Source of the DNA: Paractinoplanes tereljensis
GTDB taxonomy: Bacteria; Actinomycetota; Actinomycetes; Mycobacteriales; Micromonosporaceae
Direction: 5' to 3'
Length of the DNA stretch: 64,000 nucleotides
NCBI RefSeq assembly: GCF_016862435.1
Contig: NZ_BOMY01000038.1
Coordinates: forward strand, 1-64,000
Shown here: piece by piece, positions 41,212 to 48,526 of the stretch
How positions within the stretch are numbered: position 1 is the stretch's first letter
Layout: each line of letters opens with the position of its first letter
Program-made: the position numbers and the translations under genes
Notes under the pieces: generated by a model
Databases searched by the model: none
The model's input: only the letters and a program-made list of their open reading frames with translations
What the model was told of the DNA's origin: nothing

Positions 41212-42231
41212 ATGACTGCGCGGACGCTGGCGTTTCTCACGCCCGGCAACTTTCCCGACGACGACCCGTACGCGGGCCTGGAAGACACCCTCCAGCTGTT
41301 CGAGTACGGCGAGCGGATCGGCTTCGACGGGGCCTGGATCCGGCAGCGGCACCTGGAACACGGGGTGGGCTCGGCCGCGGTGTTCCTGGCCGCCGCCGGG
41401 CAGCGCACCAGCCGGGTGGAGCTGGGCACCGCGGTCATCCCGATCGGCTACGAGAGCCCGTTCCGGCTCGCCGAGGACCTGTCGCTGGCCGACGTGCTCT
41501 CCCGGGGACGGCTGCAGGCCGGGTTCAGCGCCGGCACCCCGCCGCACGCCGAGCTGCTCGGGCACCTGGTGTTCGACGGTAACTGGCGCGACTTCGACCT
41601 GTCCCACGGGCGGATCGCCCGGCTGGTCGACAACCTCCGGGGCGAGTTCCTGGGCGACGCGGAAACGGTGATCCAGTCGCCCGGCAACACCCAGCGGCCC
41701 CGGCTGCAGCCGCACAACCCGGGCCTGATCGACCGGCTCTGGTACGGCGCGGCCAGCACCCGGTCGGCCCAGTGGGCCGGCCAGAACGGGCTGAACCTGC
41801 TGACCGGCAACATCGTCTTCGGCGAGCACCACGACGACTTCGCCGCCGCCCAGCTCGCCCTGATCGGCGAGTACCGGCAACTCGTGCCGGCGGACCGGCC
41901 GGCCCGGGTGGCGGTGGGCCGGGTGATCGTGCCGACCGACAGCGCCGACCGGGCCACCCGCGAGCGGTACCGGGCGTACGCGGCAAGTCGCCACGAACGG
42001 ACGCTGGCGCCGCGCGGCGAGCGGCGGGTCCTGTTCGCCCCCGACCTGGTCGGGCCGGCCGACGAGATCGTCGAGCGGCTGGCCGCCGACCCGGTGCTGG
42101 CTCGCACCTCGGAGCTGCGGCTGGAATTGCCGTACGAGTTCCGCCGCGACGACTACGAGCAGATCCTGCACGACGCGATCCGGCTGATCGCGCCCGCTCT
42201 CGAGGCCGCCGCGGCGGGGCTCCCGCGCTGA
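41212..42231 (+). CDS. LLM-class flavin-dependent oxidoreductase
   Basis: A 339-residue bacterial-luciferase-like monooxygenase. N-terminal LAFLTPGNFPDDDPYAGLEDT, GFDGAWIRQRHLEHGV, LGTAVIPIGYESPFRLAEDL and GRLQAGFSAGTPPHAELL mark the TIM-barrel FMN (or F420) fold. The C-terminus ends in the substrate-lid helices. FMN versus F420 cannot be decided. It stands alone, convergent with the PL9 gene (2-nt gap). The substrate is unknown. Confidence 0.88.
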   Translation: MTARTLAFLTPGNFPDDDPYAGLEDTLQLFEYGERIGFDGAWIRQRHLEHGVGSAAVFLAAAGQRTSRVELGTAVIPIGYESPFRLAEDLSLADVLSRGRLQAGFSAGTPPHAELLGHLVFDGNWRDFDLSHGRIARLVDNLRGEFLGDAETVIQSPGNTQRPRLQPHNPGLIDRLWYGAASTRSAQWAGQNGLNLLTGNIVFGEHHDDFAAAQLALIGEYRQLVPADRPARVAVGRVIVPTDSADRATRERYRAYAASRHERTLAPRGERRVLFAPDLVGPADEIVERLAADPVLARTSELRLELPYEFRRDDYEQILHDAIRLIAPALEAAAAGLPR

Positions 42232-42233
42232 TC

Positions 42234-43343
42234 TCAGTTCATGGTGGCGCCGATGGTGCTGCTGCCGGTGGTCAGGAAGGTGGTGGCCGGCAGGGTGCCG
42301 CTGGACGAGCGGGCGTTGTAGGTGGTCGCGGCGTTCGTCGAGACGAACGCCGGGGTGCTGATGCCGCTGTCCCAGTTGTTGCCGGCCGAGACGACCGAGG
42401 AACCCTTGGTCACCGAGCCGCTGCCGTTGCCCACGGCCAGGTTCTTGCCGAGCCGCGCCGAGCTGGTGCTGAAGTAATAACCCCAATTCCCGTTCGCGTA
42501 CGCCGTGGTCCGGTTGATGACGATGGCGCCTTTGTTGGAGTTCTCGGTGAAGCCGTTGCCCTCGTTGTCCCACGCCGCCGAGTTGTTCACGACGTGCGCC
42601 ACGGTCTCGCCGTCACCGCCGAGCTTGTAGCCGTTGCCGTCGCCGGCGAAGGCCGAGTCGCCCCAGCGGTTCTGGCCGTTGCCGAAGGACCAGGTGTGCT
42701 CGATGGTGACCGGCGAGGAGAAGGACCACAGGTCGATGCCGTCGTCCGAGTTGTTGTACAGCCGGGCGCCGGTGACCAGGTTTCCGCTGCCGGAGCCGAA
42801 CTTGATCGCGACACCGTCGGCGTTCTCCCCGTGTGCGGCGGCGTCGTAGTTGCCGTACGCGTCGATGTTCTTGATGGTGTTGTTCGCCGTGCCGTCGCCG
42901 GTGAGCGTGAAGCCGGAGTCACCGCCGTTGATGGTCTTGATGTTGTTCCAGTTGGTGCCGGTGCAGGACTGACAGACCACGGCACTGTCCGGAGAGTCCG
43001 AGAAGGTGATGTTTGAAACGTTCCAGTAATCGGCAGTCAGCTTGAAGATCCAAGAGCCGCTGGGCAAACTCGAGCCGGAGATCTTGACGACCTCCGAGCC
43101 GTACGCGGTGAGCGTGACCGGCGACGACGAGGTCCCGTTGACCGTCGACTGCAGGGTGGCGGTCGGGTAGTAGGTGCCGCCGCGGACCTGGATGACCGTG
43201 CCGGCCGACGCGTTCTTGATGGCGCTGGTCAGGTCGGTCACGTTGCTGACGACGACGGTGGCCGCGAAGGCCGGGGCGGGGAGCAGGACGAGGCCGACGG
43301 CGGCGACCGTCGATGCGGCGAGGACGTTCCGCATGGATCTCAT
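42234..43343 (-). CDS. Secreted pectate lyase, PL9 family
   Basis: A 369-residue exported right-handed beta-helix. The signal peptide ends near AFA (residue 27). The N-terminal coil has DLTSAIKNASAGTVIQVRGGTYY. The PL9 signature follows: GENADGVAIKFGSGSGN, LYNNSDDGIDLW (calcium Asp ladder) and GNGYKLGGDG, whose Lys is the expected catalytic base. It cleaves polygalacturonate by beta-elimination and thus complements the PL11 lyase. ATG 43343 has AAAGGAAAG upstream. It is monocistronic, with a 160-bp gap upstream. Confidence 0.92.
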   Translation of the reverse strand: MRSMRNVLAASTVAAVGLVLLPAPAFAATVVVSNVTDLTSAIKNASAGTVIQVRGGTYYPTATLQSTVNGTSSSPVTLTAYGSEVVKISGSSLPSGSWIFKLTADYWNVSNITFSDSPDSAVVCQSCTGTNWNNIKTINGGDSGFTLTGDGTANNTIKNIDAYGNYDAAAHGENADGVAIKFGSGSGNLVTGARLYNNSDDGIDLWSFSSPVTIEHTWSFGNGQNRWGDSAFAGDGNGYKLGGDGETVAHVVNNSAAWDNEGNGFTENSNKGAIVINRTTAYANGNWGYYFSTSSARLGKNLAVGNGSGSVTKGSSVVSAGNNWDSGISTPAFVSTNAATTYNARSSSGTLPATTFLTTGSSTIGATMN

Positions 43344-43503
43344 GGGTGCGCTTTCCTTTCGGGGGGCCGGACAATCAGGTGGCTGCTTCGGTGGGGAGCC
43401 GCCAGCTGGGCCAGACATAGAAGCATGTCGATGCGAAGCATATCGCACCCCCGGGTCAACCGTCCGTCGACAATTGATGGAGATCGGGCGCTCACCGACC
43501 GAT

Positions 43504-43734
43504 TCAGAGGCGGGATGTGCTCGTCGGCCGGACGTAGGCGTCGCCGCGCCAGGTCCGGCCGAGGGGCGCGACCGCGAGGATCAGGGCCAGCGGGCCGGCG
43601 TAGTTCCAGCCGCCGAGCGGTTCGAGGAACGGCGGGCGCAGCAGCGTGTAGGTGAGCAGCCAGGCCGCGGCGAGCAGCGGGCAGGCCGTGATCAACGCGC
43701 CCAGCCAGCGGCCGGACGGCTTTCCCGATTCCAT
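43504..43734 (-). CDS. Small two-segment membrane protein
   Basis: A 76-residue protein with two hydrophobic segments (LGALITACPLLAAAWLLTYTLL and YAGPLALILAVAPLG) and short charged ends (MESGKPSGRW, RPTSTSRL). No family is recognised. It starts about 100 bp from alkB on the opposite strand and shares the regulatory region with TTTACAA half-sites, so it may respond to the same TetR regulator. Confidence 0.6.
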   Translation of the reverse strand: MESGKPSGRWLGALITACPLLAAAWLLTYTLLRPPFLEPLGGWNYAGPLALILAVAPLGRTWRGDAYVRPTSTSRL

Positions 43735-43751
43735 GCCCGTACGGTAGCGGG

Positions 43752-43830
43752 GGTTTACAAAGATCGGAATGGTGACAGCCAAGTTTACAAAAACTGTCCT
43801 CTTGTAAGTTTTGGTGAGCGGTGCCACAGT
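43752..43830. promoter_or_regulatory. alkB promoter with TetR-type operator
   Basis: AGTTTACAA (43782-43790) and TTGTAAGTT (43802-43810) form an inverted repeat with an 11-nt spacer. A third half-site GTTTACAAA lies at 43753, about three helical turns away. On the plus strand TTGTAA (43802-43807) works as -35, and 17 nt later CACAGT (43825-43830) as -10, with 6 nt to ATG 43837. The operator therefore covers the -35 box, as expected for repression by the TetR protein encoded after alkB. Confidence 0.7.
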
Positions 43831-43836
43831 CGGGCC

Positions 43837-44967
43837 ATGTCCGAGAATCGATCCGTCTGGCGGGACGCGCGGCGCTACCTCTGGCCGTCCGCGATCGTCG
43901 TGCCGCTGCTCCCCTTCGTCAGCTATGGCATCGTCACCCGGACCGGCCTGCAAGGCTGGTGGTGGCTCACCCCGGCGGTGGTCTTCGTGGTCATCCCGGT
44001 GATCGACATCTTCGGCGGGGACGACGTCGGCAACCCACCCGAGGACATCGCCAAGGCACTGCAGGCCGACCGCTACTACCGCCGGCTCACCTACCTCTAC
44101 CTGCCACTACAGCTCGGTGGCCTGGTGCTCGGGGCCTGGCAGTGGGCCGACGGCGGGCTCGGCTGGGCCGGTCGGCTCGGCCTGCTGGTGACGATCGGCG
44201 CGGTCAACGGGATCGCCATCAACGCGGCGCACGAGCTGGGCCACAAGCGGGAGAGCGCCGAGCGGTGGCTCTCCAAGATCGCGCTGGCCCCGACCGGGTA
44301 CGGGCACTTCCATGTGGAGCACAACCGGGGTCACCACACCCGGGTCGCCACCCCGGAGGACCCGGCCAGCTCCCGGCTGGGCGAGAGCTTCTGGCGGTTC
44401 TGGCCGCGTACCGTGCTGGGCAGCCTGCGCTCGGCCTGGCACCTGGAGATGTCCCGGTTCCGGCTGCGGCACCGCAACCCGTGGACGGTCCGCAACGACG
44501 TACTCAACGCGTGGGCCATGACGGTCGTTCTTTTCGTGGCGCTGACCGCCGCGTACGGCATCGTGGTCCTGCCGTTCTTGATCTTGCAGGCGGTGATCGG
44601 GTTCTCGTTCCTCGAGGTGGTCAACTACCTGGAGCACTACGGCCTGCGGCGGCAATGGACCGGCAGTCGGTACGAGAAGGTCGACGAGCAGCACAGCTGG
44701 AACAGCAATCGCCTGATCACGAACATCTTTCTGTACCAGTTGCAGCGGCACAGCGACCACCACGCCAACCCGATCCGCCGCTACCAGATCCTGCGCACGT
44801 TCGACACCTCGCCGCAGCTGCCGGCCGGCTACGCCACGATGATCGTGGTGGCGCTGTTCCCGCCGCTCTGGCGGCACCTGATGGACCACCGGGTGATCGA
44901 CCACTACGGCGGTGACCTCAGCCTGGCCAACGTGCACGAGCCAGCCCGGGTGAAAATGGCACGGTGA
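43837..44967 (+). CDS. alkB: Alkane 1-monooxygenase
   Basis: A 376-residue membrane diiron hydroxylase that oxidises medium-chain n-alkanes at the terminal carbon. The His boxes are HELGHKR (132-138), EHNRGHHTRVATPEDPASSR (161-180) and LQRHSDHH near the C-terminus, with the AlkB motif NYLEHYGLRR. About six membrane segments are seen. No rubredoxin domain is fused to the C-terminus, and no rubredoxin gene follows, although the enzyme needs that electron donor. It overlaps the tetR gene by 4 nt. The start is leaderless. Confidence 0.95.
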   Translation: MSENRSVWRDARRYLWPSAIVVPLLPFVSYGIVTRTGLQGWWWLTPAVVFVVIPVIDIFGGDDVGNPPEDIAKALQADRYYRRLTYLYLPLQLGGLVLGAWQWADGGLGWAGRLGLLVTIGAVNGIAINAAHELGHKRESAERWLSKIALAPTGYGHFHVEHNRGHHTRVATPEDPASSRLGESFWRFWPRTVLGSLRSAWHLEMSRFRLRHRNPWTVRNDVLNAWAMTVVLFVALTAAYGIVVLPFLILQAVIGFSFLEVVNYLEHYGLRRQWTGSRYEKVDEQHSWNSNRLITNIFLYQLQRHSDHHANPIRRYQILRTFDTSPQLPAGYATMIVVALFPPLWRHLMDHRVIDHYGGDLSLANVHEPARVKMAR

Positions 44968-45551
44968 AGCAGAGCTACGCGGAGCGGGCCCGGGCCGGCA
45001 TGCGCGACGCGATCCTGGACGCCGTCGAACGGCTGGTGATCGACCGCGGCTGGGACCGCACCCGGATGGCCGACGTCGCCGACGCCGCCGGGGTGAGCCG
45101 GCAGACCGTCTACCAGCAGTTCGGCAACCGCGACGACCTCGCCCAGCAGTACGTTCTGCGCGAGGTCGGCCGGCTGCTCGGGGCGGTCGACTCCGCGCTG
45201 GCCGCCCACCGCACCGATCCCCTCGCCGCCGCCGGCGCCGCGCTGGAGGCGTTCCTGACCGGCGCCGCCGACAACCTCATGATCAAGGGCATCCTGGCCG
45301 GCGACGGCGGCCTGCTCCCGCTGGTCACCACGGCCGGATTACCGGTACGCCAGGTCGCCGTCGACCATCTGGTGGCGGCGATCGGCGAGTACTGGCCGGC
45401 CCTCGACCACGGCGACGTGCTGCTGTTCGCCGAGACCATCGTGCGGCTGGCGATCAGCCACGCCACCGGCCCGTCGGCCGACCCGCAGACCAGCGTGCGC
45501 GACGTGATGCGGGTGCTGAGCCCCTTTATCCAGCAGGTGGTCGGGAAGTAA
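44964..45551 (+). CDS. TetR-family repressor of alkB
   Basis: A 195-residue regulator. The N-terminal helix-turn-helix is IDRGWDRTRMADVADAAGVSRQTVYQQFGNRDDLAQQYV; a helical ligand domain follows. GTG 44964 overlaps the alkB stop (GTGA). TetR genes next to alkB commonly repress it and respond to long-chain acyl-CoA or fatty acids, which fits the operator at 43782-43810 (family knowledge plus inference). Confidence 0.88.
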   Translation: MKQSYAERARAGMRDAILDAVERLVIDRGWDRTRMADVADAAGVSRQTVYQQFGNRDDLAQQYVLREVGRLLGAVDSALAAHRTDPLAAAGAALEAFLTGAADNLMIKGILAGDGGLLPLVTTAGLPVRQVAVDHLVAAIGEYWPALDHGDVLLFAETIVRLAISHATGPSADPQTSVRDVMRVLSPFIQQVVGK

Positions 45552-45559
45552 GGCTCAGG

Positions 45560-45578
45560 TCGGCCGGTCGCCGGCCGA
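45560..45578. terminator. Hairpin after alkB-tetR
   Basis: Perfect 8-bp stem TCGGCCGG/CCGGCCGA with a 3-nt loop, 8 nt after the tetR stop. There is no T-run, which is usual in GC-rich actinomycetes. Confidence 0.5.
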
Positions 45579-45609
45579 TCTGGCGGTCCCCCGACTGCGG
45601 AGGCCGGCC

Positions 45610-46116
45610 TTGAGCTTCTCCCGATTTGTAGCCCGCACCGCGGGGTTCGCGCTGGTCTACCTGCTGGCCCTGTTCGCCGGGACGGCGACCGACGGGATCG
45701 TGTGGCCGGCCGCGGCGGTCGGTGCGATCTGGCTGCTCGCGCAGGACGGGCACGGTCCGCGCCGCTACGGCATCCTCACCATGATGGTGCTGTCCGCGCT
45801 GGTGCCGGCCACCGGCGACCTGCTGGCCGGGCTGACCCAGGCGGTCCCGCAGGTGGTGCCGGCGGTGCTGTTCGTCTGGCTGGTCCAGCGCTGGAGCGGT
45901 AACCGGACCGCCGTCGTGGCGGGGGCAGCCACGACGGCGGCCGTCTCGGGCGTGGTGCTGCAGGGCGTGGTCGCCGGGGCGGACTTCGATTGGGGCTTCG
46001 CCGGGTACGCGCTGGTGCGGGACACGGTCACCGTTCTGGCGGCAGTGCTCCTGATCCGGTTGGTGGCACCCAGGGAAACCCCGACGCCGAAGCGCCGGCT
46101 CTACGTCGTCCGGTGA
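45610..46116 (+). CDS. Integral membrane protein, unknown function
   Basis: A 168-residue protein with four or five hydrophobic segments (FALVYLLALFAGTA, IVWPAAAVGAIWLLA, ILTMMVLSALVPATG, VVPAVLFVWLV, DTVTVLAAVLLIRLVAP). The WPAAAVGAIWLL stretch recalls the first helices of MASE1-type sensor domains, but no output domain is attached. TTG 45610 is chosen because GGAGG lies 6 nt upstream and no ATG or GTG occurs at the N-terminus. It may be co-transcribed with alkB-tetR by read-through. Confidence 0.6.
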   Translation: MSFSRFVARTAGFALVYLLALFAGTATDGIVWPAAAVGAIWLLAQDGHGPRRYGILTMMVLSALVPATGDLLAGLTQAVPQVVPAVLFVWLVQRWSGNRTAVVAGAATTAAVSGVVLQGVVAGADFDWGFAGYALVRDTVTVLAAVLLIRLVAPRETPTPKRRLYVVR

Positions 46117-46243
46117 GAACAGAACGCCTCCGCAGGTAGGTGACCTGCGAAGACGATCCGTGGATGCCCTCCCCCGTTCATTGCGGACATCCAGGCACAT
46201 CGTCATCCACCCTGGCCTTCGGGCGGCCGGCTCACCAGAGACT

Positions 46244-46267
46244 TCATCGGTAACTCATCGGTACAAT
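46244..46267 (+). promoter_or_regulatory. Promoter with 11-bp direct repeats
   Basis: TCATCGGTA occurs twice exactly 11 bp apart (46244-46252 and 46255-46263). The second copy runs into the -10 box TACAAT (46262-46267), which lies 6 nt before GTG 46274. Direct repeats spaced by one helical turn resemble the sites of SARP-type activators. They may be an activator site or an autoregulatory site. Confidence 0.5.
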
Positions 46268-46273
46268 CCACGA

Positions 46274-48526
46274 GTGACCGGAGGATCGGCGTTCGGGCTG
46301 ACCGTGCGGGCTCACCGGCGGCGGCTGGGTTTGTCGCAGGAAGATCTGGCCGAGCTGGTCGGGGTCAGCACCAGCACTATCGGCAAACTCGAGGCGGGCC
46401 GGATCAGCCAGCCCAGGCCGACCACGGTGCGCCTGCTGGCCGACGCCTTCGGGTTGACCGACGAAGCGCGGGACACGTTCTGCCAGGCCACCGACGGCAC
46501 GCCGCCGGTCGCCCGAGTGGTGGCCCAGCTGCCGCCGGACGTGCACCCGTTCACCGGCCGCGCCGAGGAACTGGCCGAATTGGACGCCCTGCTGGCCCAC
46601 CCGAGCGAACGGCCGACGGTGGCGGTGATCTCCGCACTGTCCGGCATGGCCGGGATCGGCAAGACGTCCCTCGCGGTGCACTGGGCCCGCCGGGCCGCCG
46701 ACCAGTTCCCCGACGGCCAGCTGTACGTCAATCTGCGCGGCTTCGACCCGTCCGGGCGGATCGTGGAGCCGGCCGACGCCATCCGCGGTTTCCTGGACAC
46801 GCTCGGCGTGGCCCCCGACCAGATCCCGCCCAGTCCCGACGCCCAGGCCGCCCGCTACCGGAGCCTGCTGGCCGGCCGGCGGGTGCTGATCCTGCTGGAC
46901 AACGCCCGCGACGCCGAACAGGTCCGGGCCCTGCTGCCGGCCAGCCCGACCGCCCTGGTGCTGGTGACCAGCCGCAACCAGCTCACCGGGCTGCTCGCCA
47001 CCGACGGCGCGCACCCGCTGCACCTCGGCGTGCTGAGCCCGGCCGAGGCTCGCGACCTGCTCAACGAGCGGCTCGGCAACGACCGGGTGGCGGCCGAGCC
47101 CGGTGCCGTACCCGAGATCGTCGCGGCCTGCGCCGGGCTGCCGCTCGCGCTGGCGATCGCCGCGGCCCGGGCCCAGCAGTCCGGGTTCCCGCTGGCCGCG
47201 CTGGTCGCCGACCTCAACGAGGCCGGCAACCGGCTCAACGTCCTGGACGCCGGGGATCCGCTCAGCGACGTACGCGCCATCTTCTCCTGGTCGTACGCCA
47301 CCCTCACGCCGCCCGCCGCGCGGCTGTTCCGACTGCTCGGCCGGCAGCCCGGCGCCGACCTGTCGATCCGCGCGGCCGCGGCCCTGGCCGGCGTGCCGGT
47401 GGCCGAGGCGCGGCGGCTGCTCTCCCAGCTCACCCGGGCCAACCTGGCCACCGAACACCTACCCGGCCGGTACACCCAGCACGACCTGCTCCGGGCGTAC
47501 GCCGCCGAACTGGCCTCGCCCGCGGAAGCCGAGGAGGCGCTGACCCGGCTCATCGCCCACTACGTGCACACCGCCTGTACGGCCAACCGGCTCGTCTACC
47601 CCAACCTGGACGCCATCGCCGTGCCGCTCGAGCCGCTGCCGGCCGGCGTCGAGGTGGACCGGATCGCCGACCACGACGCGGCCATGACCTGGCTGGCCAC
47701 CGAGCACGGCAACCTGCTCGCGGCGGCCACCCATGCGGCCGGCGCGGGCCTGCACGCGTACACCTGGCAGTTGGCCTGGGGTTTGGACACCTTTCACTAC
47801 CGCCAGTGGCACCTGCACGACCAGATGGCCACCTGGCAGGCGGCCGTCACCGCGGCCCGGCACCTGGGCAGCCCCAGCGTGCTGGCCTACACCCACCGTC
47901 GGCTCGGCGAGACCTACCGCCGGCTGGGCCGCTCGGCCGAAGGTTCGGCCCAGGCCCGCGAGGCCCTGCTGCTCTTCGACGGCATCGGCGACCGGTGCGG
48001 CGTGGCCGACGTGCATCTCGACCTGTCCATGCTGGCCGAGAAGCAGGGCGACTTCGCAGAGGCACTCGAGCACGCCGAGCGGGCCCTGGCCGCGACCCGA
48101 TCCGGCGAGGCGCCGGTCACCGACCCGGTCGAGCTGCGGATGGCCCGCGCCCTCAACACGGTCGGCTGGTTCCGCGCCCTGCTGGGCGACCACACCGCGG
48201 CCCTGGTCTTCTGCCGGGAGGCGCTCGACATCAACACCCGCCGCGGCGACGAGGAGAACATCGCGTTCACCCTGGACAGCCTCGGCTACGCCCACCAGCA
48301 TCTGCGCGACCACCAGCAGGCGGTCGACTGCTACGAGCGCGCCATCGACTCCTTCCGCCGACTCGGCTTCGCCTCCATGACGGCCGACGCCCTGGAACGC
48401 CTCGGCGACACCCACCACGAGGCCGGCCAGCCCGTCCCCGCCCGCAACGCCTGGACCGAGTCCCTGAACATCCGGATCAAGCTCGACGACGACTCGGCCG
48501 GCAAGGTGCGCGAAAAGCTCAGCTAG
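46274..48526 (+). CDS. XRE-NB-ARC-TPR transcriptional regulator
   Basis: A 750-residue STAND regulator. Residues 7-65 are a Cro/C1 helix-turn-helix (LTVRAHRRRLGLSQEDLAEL, VSTSTIGKLEAG). NB-ARC follows (HPFTGRAEEL, Walker A GMAGIGKT 124-131, Walker B RVLILLDNA, GLPLALAIAAARA), and then TPRs (RLGETYRRLGRSAEG, NTVGWFRALLGDHTAAL, DSLGYAHQHLRDHQQAVDCY). It is a SARP-like architecture in which the BTAD part is replaced by an XRE head. GTG 46274 is leaderless. Its TAG stop shares CTAG with the stop of the convergent FeS gene. The regulon is unknown. Confidence 0.87.
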   Translation: MTGGSAFGLTVRAHRRRLGLSQEDLAELVGVSTSTIGKLEAGRISQPRPTTVRLLADAFGLTDEARDTFCQATDGTPPVARVVAQLPPDVHPFTGRAEELAELDALLAHPSERPTVAVISALSGMAGIGKTSLAVHWARRAADQFPDGQLYVNLRGFDPSGRIVEPADAIRGFLDTLGVAPDQIPPSPDAQAARYRSLLAGRRVLILLDNARDAEQVRALLPASPTALVLVTSRNQLTGLLATDGAHPLHLGVLSPAEARDLLNERLGNDRVAAEPGAVPEIVAACAGLPLALAIAAARAQQSGFPLAALVADLNEAGNRLNVLDAGDPLSDVRAIFSWSYATLTPPAARLFRLLGRQPGADLSIRAAAALAGVPVAEARRLLSQLTRANLATEHLPGRYTQHDLLRAYAAELASPAEAEEALTRLIAHYVHTACTANRLVYPNLDAIAVPLEPLPAGVEVDRIADHDAAMTWLATEHGNLLAAATHAAGAGLHAYTWQLAWGLDTFHYRQWHLHDQMATWQAAVTAARHLGSPSVLAYTHRRLGETYRRLGRSAEGSAQAREALLLFDGIGDRCGVADVHLDLSMLAEKQGDFAEALEHAERALAATRSGEAPVTDPVELRMARALNTVGWFRALLGDHTAALVFCREALDINTRRGDEENIAFTLDSLGYAHQHLRDHQQAVDCYERAIDSFRRLGFASMTADALERLGDTHHEAGQPVPARNAWTESLNIRIKLDDDSAGKVREKLS

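Noticed and set aside
43012..43030. TTTGAAACGTTCCA resembling a LacI-type operator
   Set aside because: It lies within the PL9 coding region, far from any promoter, and is explained by codons of the beta-helix.
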